Below are positions 19,447 through 28,800 of a stretch of 64,000 bases of DNA, one piece after another (the first letter of the stretch is position 1; each line of letters starts with the position of its first letter). A program made the position numbers and the translations under genes. The stretch is taken from positions 1,364,001-1,428,000 of the forward strand of contig JASPKZ010007286.1 in the NCBI GenBank assembly GCA_030220185.1, written 5' to 3'. Below the pieces are notes generated by a model. That model saw only the letters and a list, made by a program, of their open reading frames with translations, ran no database searches and was not told the DNA's origin. The stretch is from Diploptera punctata. Taxonomy: Eukaryota; Arthropoda; Insecta; Blattodea; Blaberidae.

Positions 19447-20199
19447 TCAAACCATTTCTTGTTTTGCCCTCTTTTTTAAACAACCAATGCTTTCTGATGC
19501 TGACAATTTAATAGTATCTCTTATAGCCTCCCATTCTTTATTTATATCAGTTTCTTCTTCGTTTGCCACATTGTCATCTGAAGATTCCAGTACTTCAAAT
19601 CTATTAGCTATTTTGATTTGGTATTCTTGCTGCATTTCATCATTTTTCAAGTTTTTTAATTCATATTTTACAGAATCATCTTTAGCGTTCGTTCCTCTCA
19701 TAAGCGATAGCCGTTGTCTGATTTCCACTCTGACCAGATGATGATCCGAATTGCAGTCTGTCCCTCTAACTGATCTAACATCAATGATGCTACTGTGCCA
19801 GCGTTTATCCACTAATACATGATCTATCTGGTTCCGAGTTTCTCCATCTGGGGACGTCCAGGTGTATTTATGAATATCCTTATGCTGAAATGTTGTGCTC
19901 TTAAGAATGAGATTCTTTGATGTGGCAAATGTGACTAATCTAACCCCATTGTCGTTACTATCTTCATGAAGACTGAATTTGCCTATTGTTGGTTTGAATA
20001 TATCTTCCCGCCCCACTTTTGCATTAAAATCTCCTAAGACAATTTTCATATGATATCGTGAAAGGCTATCAAATAAGCATTCTAATTCTTCATAGAACTC
20101 ATCCTTGATCTTGTCATCTTTATCTTCTGTGGGGGCATGTACATTTACAATTATAAAATCATGTCGTTTACCCTTTAGAAAAAATATATATATATACAA
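19447..20199 (-). pseudogene. LINE endonuclease domain, 5'-truncated
   Basis: Contains 'MKIVLGDFNAKVG', 'NGVRLVTFATSKNLILKSTT', 'RNQIDHVLVDKRWHSS' and 'CNSDHHLVRVEI', the later catalytic motifs of the endonuclease/exonuclease/phosphatase fold. The first motifs (Asn and Glu) are lost at the 5' truncation. A frame shift near 19465 separates it from the RT. Confidence 0.85.
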
Positions 20200-20210
20200 T
20201 TTATTTATAA

Positions 20211-20640
20211 TATCTTCACCTTGTCGTGACGAGTGGCTTGCATGCTTAAATGACTCCGAGAGCTATGCCGGCGGTAGTATTGCTGCTGATAGCGTTACCC
20301 ATGACGGACTGGTCGAAAGTGATAAGCCAGATGAAAAAAGTACCCTGGTTGAAAGAGTGACAATCTTTCACTGTAAAAATATAACTGTCAGGAAACAAGG
20401 ACATGGGTTCTGGGGTAAAATTTTCCAGAGGTAAAATAGTCCCCCATTCGGTTCTCCGGCAGGGACTACTTCAGCAAATCCATGCCAAAGACCAAAAATG
20501 AGGTAGGAGAATAACATTAACCATGATTTGAGTGAAGTAGATTGGAAAACATCTCAGGATATGGATGTATGGAGAGCTTGTGGCCATGAACCTACAGGTT
20601 CGATAGTGCCAGTGAGTTAGTTAGTTATCTTACACTGAGC
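20211..20640 (+). mobile_element. Internally deleted LINE derivative
   Basis: The first 290 bp match, inverted, the LINE 5'-type sequence at 51775-52075. The last 130 bp (GGTAGGAGAATAACATTAAC ... GTGCCAGTGAGTTAGTTAG) match the 3' end of the RTE-like LINE (49020-49160). The reverse transcriptase is missing between them. It abuts the 5' end of the minus-strand LINE head to head. Confidence 0.65.
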
Positions 20641-20696
20641 TTCTTTTTATTTGATTTTCACTAAAATGCACAGATGAAGATGAAGAGATAGGTATA

Positions 20697-20900
20697 TTTT
20701 AAAATATTTTCTTGAATATTATTATTTTCTTCACGAAAAATAACAAGTATGTTCAGAGGACATATTTTTAATTTAATGAAGGGAACTACTTTTTCACGTA
20801 CTTATTGTTTCTACATTGTATGTCAGTGTCCATAACCAATGAAAAGCGAGCAGATCACATGGTTTTGTTTTGATAAAGATCACTTTAAGAGCGGACAGCC
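20697..20900 (+). repeat. Dispersed repeat, pair with 31658-31853
   Basis: The two stretches share 'GAAGGGAACTA', 'CATTGTATGT' and 'CCATAACCAATGAAAAGCGA'. No coding sequence; class unknown. Confidence 0.6.
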
Positions 20901-21019
20901 TTTAGTGACCATTTTATGATGTATATTATTATTAAATTGGGTAACTTAAGGTCTTAGGGTCAGTTTCACCAACAGAGGTAACACATCATAAAAATTGCGA
21001 AGGATAATTGTTTTCAAGA

Positions 21020-21687
21020 GAAGATGATACACAAGAAAATAAATAAATTCAAAGAACAAAAAATCATTAATGAAAGTACTCTTCAGACAGATAAAAATAT
21101 AGGCAAAAAATTCAAGAAGTTCACATACCATCCTTTAGTATTTGACAAGTTTCAAAAAAATTTTCAACAAATTCAACATTAAATTAGCACCGAAAAATGA
21201 TTACAGCTTAGGTAATTTAATAAAAACCAACAAAAATGAAAAGATTGAAGACTGCAAAAAATCGGGAATTTATCAAATTAATTGTGAAGATTGTGAAAAG
21301 ATAAACATAGGAAAAACAAAAAGGAATCTAAATACAAGATTAAAAGAACACCTCAGAAATGTTAAAAATGGAGAAATCGAAAAATCTGCAATAGCTGCAC
21401 ATGCCTGGTCAGAAAAACATAGAATAGAAACCAAAACAAAATTACTTAAACAATTGGAAAAACCGAAGGAACTCACAATTTGGGGAAAAATTTACATATG
21501 CAAGAATGAAAATACAACTATGAATTTTGAAATACCCGGTAATAAGGAGAGAGGACTGATTTGGAAATTCTTCGGTTGGCCACCAGATGGCGCGGAGGTC
21601 AGTCTGCAGGATAGAAGGCCGTTGGATGTCAGTTGTGAACGTGACAGCATTGAGAATGTCACAAATGATGTAAATTATGAAGTATGA
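21020..21687 (+). pseudogene. PLE ORF with complete GIY-YIG domain
   Basis: The best-preserved GIY-YIG stretch in the window. After 'KKFKKFTYHPLVFDKF' one frame change leads to an open frame: 'SGIYQINCEDCEKINIGKTK', 'RNLNTRLKEHLRN', 'KSAIAAHAWSEKHRIETKTK', 'LTIWGKIYICKN' and 'MNFEIPGNKERGLIWKFFGW'. The second Tyr of the YIG box is Asn (INIG). The frame ends at a TGA directly before GGTGAGTG. Reverse transcriptase upstream is missing. Confidence 0.85.
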
Positions 21688-21689
21688 GG

Positions 21690-21870
21690 TGAGTGAAATA
21701 ATAAAAAATAAACAATATTAAAAAACCTCATAGTGTTATTTCCTATCTACATAACTTAAGAGTTATGGCTGAAGATGAACATGACTATGTTTGAAATCGC
21801 GATATCATGGAAGCATGAATCCTATGAGGTGAGTTGTTTAAACAATATGTTCTCCGATGAATTTTAGAAT
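21690..21870 (+). mobile_element. PLE terminal repeat plus second PLE piece
   Basis: The terminal tail CCTCATAGTGTTATTTCC (21725) is followed by another subfamily's 3' end, from GTTATGGCTGAAGATGAAC to TGAGGTGAGTTGTTTAAAC. Confidence 0.7.
21763..21810 (+). ncRNA. Hammerhead-ribozyme-like motif
   Basis: Same family as 14487-14534: core CTGAAGA, stem II GAACAT/ATGTTT, stem III ATCGCGAT. Stem I TTATGG/TCATGG has a G-U at its first pair. Confidence 0.55.
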
Positions 21871-22244
21871 TATTATGCCAGTTTTCCCCATCTATAAAGC
21901 ATAGCTTAAACTGGCGTAATACAGTTACCTCTGTTGGTGAAACCGACCCTTAGTAGTAGATTTAAACTGATCAGACATTTTTATTTACTGAGCAAGATAC
22001 TCAGATTGTTATGTGTGAGATTCATATTTGGAAAGTTCTGGCTTCAAATCCAGGGACTGACCAACTTGTCAGGGGTTTTTCATGGTTTTCCTCAGTAGTA
22101 AAAAGCAAATGACTTGTTGGAATTTCTTGAATGAGGTCTCAAATGCTACTGTATAGTGAACATTATTAGTATTATAGTAACTTTTTAAATTGATAGTTTT
22201 TTTAAGATAATTTTAATTATTACATATGTTTTTCTTTTATTCAG

Positions 22245-22328
22245 GTTTACAAAAGTAGTTCCAAAAGAAAAGCACACATACTGAAGAATCATCCTGGAGC
22301 TGAACTTCCAATGAGTAATAGACGGAAG
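22245..22328 (+). CDS. PRDM10: PRDM10-like exon: finger completion ([12 protein letters not shown])
   Basis: A 28-codon phase 0-0 exon between TTTTATTCAG and GGAAG|GTAAAT. It encodes [20 protein letters not shown], completing the zinc finger begun by CQYCEK in the previous exon, then a linker. VYKS(S/A)[17 protein letters not shown] is, to my knowledge, almost invariant in PRDM10 proteins and is the strongest single identifier of this gene. Confidence 0.92.
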
Positions 22329-22449
22329 GTAAATTAGCAACACAAAATGAAAATTTACATCCCTACACGGCACATTTGCACTAAATGGCACGTGCATTAG
22401 CTGTATAATGTAATTAATACTTTACAACATGTTATGCGAATAATTTTAC

Positions 22450-23060
22450 TAAGTTATATTTGAAGAGAAAAATTTTCGCCTAGACCGGGACTCGAACCCG
22501 GGACCCTTGGCTTTCCGGGCCAAGTGCTCTACCAACTGAGCTACCGAGGCGAGTTGCGATCTAGACACAAATTTTTCTCTTATGTACGTTGTAATTCCCT
22601 CGTGCCAAACGCTTGAAACCATAGCTTCTATCTCGGTAGCTCAGTTGGTAGAGCACTTGGCCCGGAAAGCCAAGGGTCCCGGGTTCGAGTCCCGGTCTAG
22701 GCGAAAATTTTTCTCTTCAAATATAATTTATCCTTCAATGTGAAGTGTTAAATTAATAATAAAATCGTCAATAGAAGCCCTACTGGCTTTATAAAGTAGT
22801 GTTAAATTCCCAATAAATGTCTTCTTAACTAAGAAGCCGCCATTTGCAAAGATAGAAGCTATGGTTTCAAAAGCATTTGGCGCGAGGGAATTACAACGTA
22901 CATAAGAAAAAAATTTGCATCTAGATCGCAACTCGCCTCGGTAGCTCAGTTGGTAGAGCACTTGGCCCGGAAAGCCAAGGGTCCCAGGTTCGAGTTCCGG
23001 TCTAGGCAAAAATTTTTCTCTTCAAATATAATTTATCCTTCAATGAGAAGAGTTAAATTA
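22450..23060. repeat. SINE-A cluster, inverted then direct copies
   Basis: One head is on the minus strand (about 22477-22551); two are on the plus strand (about 22630-22702 and 22935-23007). The 22935-23007 head is a 73 nt tRNA-like fold: GCCTCGG acceptor, TAGCTCAGTTGGTAGAGC D-arm, CTTGGC/GCCAAG anticodon stem, GGTTCGAGTTCC T-arm. Its loop CCGGAAA lacks the invariant T before the anticodon. Confidence 0.8.
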
Positions 23061-23896
23061 ATAATAAAATTGTCAATTTTACTAAGTTCCAATCGTACAC
23101 TATGCACATGCGCCAACAAATGCAAAAAATTTAGAATGGAATCACAGGATGCAGCCCAATGTATACACAATATTTAACAAACTTAAAAGCCAACCTAATG
23201 CAATTTAAGTATTCTAACCTATGAAAACCTGTCAAAGCCATTTTAGGAAAATTTTGGGAATTAGATACAGATGTTCATCTAACATTTGTAGATTTAAGGG
23301 GGGTGATGGGTGTAATTTTTGGTCAAATTTAGCATTTTTTTGTTTTTTGTATTAAAAAATACTACGTACCTTAAAGTATAAGTTGGAGGGTTTCAGTGTC
23401 CTGTGGCGCTTGTAAGTCTCCCTAATGACAGTAGGAGGGCATGTTTGCTATATTGTAATTTAACTGCATGCAAACTTTCAAATTGGCTTTTCCATACTTT
23501 TATTTTCATTGCATTTCAATACATTCAAATCAAAATAGCATTGACAAATTTAATGATAGAAGCACGAAATTTTAACTGCATGTCTCACACACTATGGCTA
23601 ATAATTCTGTATATGGAGTTTGATCAACGTTGATGGTTTTTTAAATAAAAAATAAAATATGTGTAGTAATTTAAAACAAAAAGTCATATGCAGAGGATGT
23701 ATATCTTTTTTCTTCATTTATTATAATGATGTAGGAAAGTTAATGCATAGTGTTGTTCTAAATAAGTCAGTGGTCGTGCAGAAAAAAAAATTACTAAAAA
23801 ATTATGGGACTTACTAAAATTTTAATGTGCAAATGTTTAAATGGATTTTCTTCAATAACTCAAAAACCTTTAAGCCTAGAAGGATGAAACTTTAAT
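23061..23896. other. Intron DNA, nothing recognised
   Basis: Apparently unique AT-rich DNA; short frames here show no family motif. Confidence 0.5.
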
Positions 23897-23908
23897 ATAA
23901 TATTACCT

Positions 23909-24936
23909 TTTTTTTATTATTGATTTCGTACATCTCAATGATGGATAAATCATATTTGAAGAGAAAAATTATACGCTCAGACCGGGACTTGAACCCGGGA
24001 CCCTTGGTTCTCTAGACCAAGTGCTCTACCAACTGAGCTACCTGAGCAAGTACCGATCTAAACGCAAATCCTTCTCTATATACATTGTAATTCCCATCCA
24101 CCAAATGCTGTGAAGCCATGCTTCTATCTTGCAAATGGCGGCTCCTTTATTAAGAAGACATTTTGGGAATTATACATTACAGCCAGTACGGCTTTTTCCA
24201 AGTTTTTATTATTGATTTCGTACATCTCAATGATGGATAAATCATATTTGAAGAGAAAAATTATACGCTCAGACCGGGACTTGAACCCGGGACCCTTGGT
24301 TCTCTAGACCAAGTGCTCTTACCAACTGAGCTACCTGAGCAAGTACCGATCTAAACGCAAATCCTTCTCTATATACATTGTAATTCCCATCCACCAAATG
24401 CTGTGAAGCCATGCTTCTATCTTGCAAATGGCGGCTCCTTTATTAAGAAGACATATTTGGGAATTATACATTACAGCCAGTACGGCTTTTTCCAAGTTTT
24501 TATTATTGATTTCGTACATCTCAATGATGGATAAATCATATTTGAAGAGAAAAATTATACGCTCAGACCGGGACTTGAACCCGGGACCCTTGGTTCTCTA
24601 GACCAAGTGCTCTACCAACTGAGCTACCTGAGCAAGTGCCGATCTAAACGCAAATCCTTCTCTATATACATTGTAATTCCCATCCACCAAATGCTGTGAA
24701 GCCATGCTTCTATCTTGCAAATGGCGGCTCCTTTATTAAGAAGACATATTTGGGAATTATACATTACAGCCAGTACGGCTTTTCCCAAGTTTTTATTATC
24801 AATGTATATAGAGAAGGATTTGCGTTTAGATCGGTACTTGCTCAGGTAGCTCAGTTGGTAGAGCACTTGGTCTAGAGAACCAAGGGTCCCGGGTTCAAGT
24901 CCCGGTCTGAGCGTATAATTTTTCTCTTCAAATATG
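23909..24936. repeat. SINE-A tandem array (three direct copies, one inverted)
   Basis: Heads at about 23974-24047, 24266-24340 and 24560-24633 (minus) repeat with a period of about 293 bp. A fourth copy is inverted (head 24840-24912, plus). The array lies between copies of ATAATATTACCT (23897-23908 and 24937-24948). The second head has one extra T in its anticodon stem. Confidence 0.85.
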
Positions 24937-24948
24937 ATAATATTACCT

Positions 24949-25781
24949 TGTTTATTTTTTATTTCACTCACCTCATACTTCATAACTCCTAGCATACCCA
25001 GGGTTTCATCACATCCTTTGTGACATTCTCAATGCTGTGTCACGTTCACAATTGACGTCCAGCTGCCTTCTATCCTGCAGACTGACCTCCGCGCCATCTG
25101 ATGGCTGACCGACGAACTTCCAAATCAGTCATCTCTCCTTACAACCAGATATTTCAAAATTCATAGTTGTATTTTGAAATACCCGGTTATAAGGAGAGAG
25201 GACTGATTTGGAAGTTCGTCGGTCAGCCATCAGATGGCGCGGAGGTCAGTCTGCAGGATAGAAGGCAGCCGGACGTCAGTTGTGAACGTGACACAGCATT
25301 GAGAATGTCACAAAGGATGTGATGAAACCCTGGATATGCTAGGAGTTATGAAGTATGAGGTGAGTGAAATAAAAAATAAACAATATTAAAAAATCATCGG
25401 AGAACATATTGTTTAAATAACTCACCTCATAGGATTCATGCTTCCATGATATCGCGATTTCAAACATAATCATGTTCATCGTCAGCCATAACTCCGACTG
25501 TTGAAATTCTTCGGCCGTCAACTATTCTATTGTCGCCATCTTCAGTGCTGCTATCTATGGTTGAATTTATGAACTTCGAAATCAATGTAATTTCGTTAGG
25601 GATATCAAAATTCATTGATCTATTTTTGTTTTTCTGAATGTATATTTTTTCCCAAACTGTCAATTCCAAAGGTTTCTCTACTTGTTTTAAAAGTTTAGCT
25701 TTTCATAATGTTTACTTCCCAACATTAATTAAATATAATATTAAAAAACCTCATAGTGTTATTTCCTATCTACATAACTTA
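24949..25781. mobile_element. Penelope-like hairpin with nested PLE
   Basis: Outer arms meet near 25173 and encode the 'FEIPGYKERGLIWKFVGQP' PLE end on each strand. The tail CCTCATAGTGTTATTTCC ends at 25781. ATAATATTACCT is present on both sides (24937-24948 and 25782-25793). A second PLE is nested at 25394-25736. Confidence 0.85.
25394..25736 (-). mobile_element. Nested PLE fragment in terminal repeat
   Basis: A minus-strand PLE 3' end (frame 25460-25669: 'NFDIPNEITLISKFINSTID', ending 'EDEHDYV'-type) flanked by AATATTAAAAAA at 25382-25393 and 25737-25748. It splits the outer element's terminal repeat. Its right end carries TTCATAATGTTTACTTCCC. Confidence 0.8.
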
Positions 25782-25881
25782 ATAATATTACCTATTATGG
25801 CATGAATGTGTGTACAAACAATCAAATATGTAGCTTAAAAACTGTAGAAAATAGAAATTTCCCCCACCAGCCCCCTTAATG

Positions 25882-26570
25882 TAATAAATTCGGGAATTTT
25901 AACATTATGAGGCTTTCTTAATAAGAATCAAATGAATCGTGGATTCTTCTTACCTCATATATCTAAGTTTTTTTTAACACAGAACAAAAAAAAATTGACA
26001 GCCGTGAAAACAGCTGAAGATGCAAATGATGTATTTTGCGATACTGCAGTTCTTCTTCTTCCATATGCAGTATTGGGTGATGATGCCCGTTCTGCGACTA
26101 CAAAAACTGATCTTTCCATCGGTTGAAGGGTCTTCCGAGGTCTCTTTTGCCTTTATGGTTGAGGTGGTAAATCATCTTTGGTAAACGGGAATTTGACATT
26201 CTCTGGACGTGTTGGAACCATTTAATCTGATAATTTTGTATATGTTCAACCATTTCCCTACTATTTCACTGCATCCTTATCTCATCACTTTTCATTCTAT
26301 CCCTTAATGTTACTCCAGTTAGTGATCGGAGGAATCTCATTTGTGAACTATTAATGCGGGATTTATCTTTTGCTCGAAGTGTCCAGCATTCACTTCCGTA
26401 TAGTAGAGCAGGTTTGGCTATGACATTATGAAATCTCAGTTGGATTTCTTTCCTCATTTGTTTTCCAAAATTTCTCCTAATTATACCATTTAATCTGCAG
26501 TTCTGTGTTAAAAAAAACATAGATATATGAGGTAAGAAGAATTCATGTTTCATTTGATTCTTATTGTATT
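25882..26570. mobile_element. Penelope-like hairpin split by a LINE fragment
   Basis: The left arm (TCTTACCTCATATATCTAAG at 25938, minus) and right arm (ATAGATATATGAGGTAAGAA at 26520, plus) are inverted. A hammerhead-like motif at about 26010-26050 has stem II GCAAAAT-type pairing and GATAC for GAAAC. A LINE fragment sits between. Confidence 0.65.
26040..26505 (-). pseudogene. LINE ORF2 3' fragment
   Basis: The minus frame reads 'RRNFGKQMRKEIQLRFHNVI', 'AKPALLYGSECWTLRAKDKS' and 'MRFLRSLTGVTLRDRMKSDE', the thumb/post-RT part of a LINE different from the RTE-like copies. Frame ends at 26266; degenerate 3' sequence continues to about 26040. Confidence 0.7.
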
Positions 26571-26885
26571 TGAAGAGTTTAAACAAGCCTACGATAATAT
26601 AAATAGAATTTAGACTAATAAAGGTTACAATGGATGATATAGTATTTAGATTCAAAATAAATACTGATCTTCCAGAACCTATTGCAATGAGGAAGGGCTG
26701 GAAATAAGATGATGGGCAGGCCCTGATACTCTTCAACCTGGCTCTTAGTTATGTAATAAGAAAATTAGATGTAAATGTTAATTTTACTCTAATTTATATA
26801 TCAGTACAAATAATAGCATATGCTGATATCATGAATCTAACACATTGGTATTTAATATAAACAGCTAAGGAGTATTTAATTTTAG
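26571..26885 (+). pseudogene. Degenerate LINE reverse transcriptase
   Basis: Across stops the plus strand shows 'FKQAYDNINRI', 'LILFNLALSYVIRKLDVNVN' and 'IIAYADI', i.e. RT motifs A to C. A continuation 'AKEVGLRVNVIKTKILTQ' lies at about 27141-27195, beyond an inserted PLE. Confidence 0.6.
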
Positions 26886-26888
26886 GAA

Positions 26889-27140
26889 GTTATATTTTGA
26901 GGTTATTTTAATTATATTATTTTTGGTCTGGACATCTTACCTCAATATTAATGTTGATTTGTTCTTGGACATGTTTCAAAACAATTCTGTTTTATCGTCA
27001 GCTTTCCCAGACTGGTTTTATTTATGTTGCATTATGTTGCACCACCTGGATGTCGATGTCAGCTCCATCCTGTGGTTGGCCAAAGAACCTCCAAACAAGG
27101 TCACCCTCTATCGGAATATCAAAATTCATAACTCTGCTAA
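26889..27140 (-). mobile_element. PLE 3' end inserted in LINE remnant
   Basis: On the minus strand it carries the post-GIY-YIG codons, a hammerhead-like motif at about 26963-27017 (CTGACGA, stem II AAAACA/TGTTTT) and terminal AACCTCAAAATATAACTTCC. Related copies: 35180-35310, 44247-44458, 49185-49455. Confidence 0.65.
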
Positions 27141-27209
27141 GGAGGTTGGATTACGTGTAAATGTTATCAAGACTAAAATTCTGACCCAATCATGCTCTTC
27201 CCGACAACA

Positions 27210-27330
27210 AGACCAATTATTATTTGAAAAGAAAAATGAATGCTTGATCTGGAATTTGAACCTGAGACCTCTACCTTTATATGCTAGTGCACTGCCATTT
27301 ATGCTATCCAGGCTCCCAAAGCAAACATTA
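27210..27330 (-). repeat. SINE-F-like tRNA-headed fragment
   Basis: 'GAATTTGAACCTGAGACC' and 'CTATCCAGGC' parallel the repeat at 57315-57405, with a B-box-like core on the minus strand. Confidence 0.45.
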
Positions 27331-27334
27331 ATTT

Positions 27335-27505
27335 TTCTGTATTCACGTAGACTTTCACAGCCGGAATTGCTATGATGATCTTGATGAAGATTTTCGGGCT
27401 GTAGACCGTGGTCGTGAGGCTTGTAGTTCCCCGAAGTCTCTGGCGAAACGTTGGGGAACTACAAGCCTCACGACCACGGCCTACAGCCTGAAAATCTTCA
27501 TCAAG
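27335..27505. mobile_element. Penelope-like palindrome (CACGACCACGGCC family)
   Basis: Arms 'GATGAAGATTTTCGGGCTGT' and 'CAGCCTGAAAATCTTCATC' meet near 27440. The GGCGAAACGTT hammerhead 3' half is present. Same family as 36385-37010. Confidence 0.65.
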
Positions 27506-27529
27506 ATCATTAATTTTTCTGTTTTTATT

Positions 27530-27655
27530 ATTCGTTTCATACATCTCAATAATGGATAAATCATATCTGAAGAGAAAAATTATATGCTCAGACAGCATTT
27601 GGTCTAGAGAACCAAAGGTCCTGGGATCAAGCCCTATGTATAATTTTTCTGTTTT
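27530..27655 (+). repeat. SINE-A partial copies
   Basis: SINE-A tail and a truncated head ('AGAGAACCAAAGGTCCTGGG'). Confidence 0.6.
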
Positions 27656-27664
27656 AATTAAAAT

Positions 27665-28135
27665 TACAGTGGGAGGAAACACTATGGGGTATTTACATTT
27701 GAGTTGAAGAAAATGTTTTAACATCTCACCTCACAAAGCTGCGTGTCTTCACGATACCGGTGTCAAAAGGATAGTATTACTTCCATCTTCAGTCAAATTA
27801 CAACTGATGGAAGTAATTTTTTTTTATATATTAAATTTGGGAATTTTTAACATTATGAGGTTCAATTAATAATAATTAAATGAATCGTGATTTTTTCTTA
27901 CCTCATACATCTATGTTTCTTTAAACACAGCACTCAGTGAGTCATGAAAACAGCTGACGATGATGACAAAGTGTCGCTGATACTGCAGTGCTGTGTTTAA
28001 AGAAACATAGATGTATGAGGTAAGAAAAAATCACGATTCATTTAATTATTATTTTGGAAGTAATACTATACTTTTGAAACTGGTATCGTGAAGACATGCA
28101 ACTTTGTGAGATGTTAAAACATTTTCTCCAACTCA
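27665..28135. mobile_element. Penelope-like hairpin with nested PLE hairpin
   Basis: Outer arms: TTAACATCTCACCTCAC at 27720 and GTGAGATGTTAAAACATTTT at 28107. The inner insert 27820-28054 is itself an inverted pair around about 27965, with a 10 bp TSD TGGAAGTAAT (27810-27819 and 28055-28064). Confidence 0.75.
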
Positions 28136-28384
28136 TTTATTAAAGTATAATTTTTCTCTTCAAATATGATTAATTTTTCTGTCTCATATACAATTCTCAA
28201 TTGTCTGAGGCAGAGAGCCTTCGTTCACAATGCCATCTGATGACTTCTAATTCAGTCAGACATTTTTATGACAATTTTATATAACTGTTAATTGCAGTAT
28301 GTGGGGAATCATGCAATTAAAGTGATAAAATCCTGTAATATTAATTTCTCAATTCAAGTAACTACTTATCTTATAATTAAGATA

Positions 28385-28555
28385 TTTGGTCTGTATATTC
28401 TTACCTCTTATGGTTGTTTTTAAAAAATCAGTCTGTAATCACTGAAGCTCAGAAGCCTTCAAACATATGTTCAATAAAAACGACCATAAGTGGTAAGAAT
28501 ACGCAGACCAAATATCTTAATTATTAAATAAAATCTCTTAATGTTACTTCCTATT
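28385..28555. mobile_element. Penelope-like palindrome, small
   Basis: Arms 'TTTGGTCTGTATATTCTTAC' and 'GTAAGAATACGCAGACCAAA' are inverted; the tail 'TCTTAATGTTACTTCC' lies at right. A decayed hammerhead (CTGAAGC, ACATATGT) is at 28440-28475. Confidence 0.65.
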
Positions 28556-28800
28556 GTATTTAAAAAAAACTACTTACCTGTTTATGGGTTCAAACCCGGT
28601 CTGGAGACATTTTTTTTTTGTTGGGGTAAAAATTCAAAATATCCTCTCTTCATACAGGAAGTAAAGTTCAGGTTGTGTCCTAGACATATGGCACATAAAA
28701 GAGCTTTAAGTCTCGATTTAAAAGATCTGTGTAAATTTAGTCAGTCCTTTCACAATCAGTTTTGTATCAAGATTAAAAAAAATGATATGTTGGTTGGTAT

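Larger units (their letters stand above)
17491..20210 (-). mobile_element. RTE-like LINE, long but broken copy
   Basis: The minus strand carries, in order, a partial apurinic-type endonuclease (19447-20199), reverse transcriptase (18106-19403) and C-terminal domain (17513-18079), ending in a TAAG-repeat tail at 17491-17510. Frame shifts separate the parts and the endonuclease N-terminus is missing. A second copy with the same 3' half is at 47490-49175. Confidence 0.85.
20957..21949. mobile_element. Harbinger-like non-autonomous element, filled by PLEs
   Basis: Terminal inverted repeats of about 26 bp (GGGTCAGTTTCACCAACAGA at left, its complement with one or two changes at right) are flanked by TTA (20954-20956 and 21950-21952), as expected for PIF/Harbinger elements. 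Most of the interior is Penelope-derived. Confidence 0.65.

Noticed and set aside
18382..19741. Plus-strand ORFs across the LINE
   Set aside because: Shadows of the minus-strand reverse transcriptase and endonuclease frames.
22935..23007. Functional tRNA gene
   Set aside because: C instead of T before the anticodon, and SINE body attached; many near-copies in the window.
23909..24936. CRISPR-like array because of regular spacing
   Set aside because: The units are 293 bp SINEs in eukaryotic DNA, with no short repeats and unique spacers.
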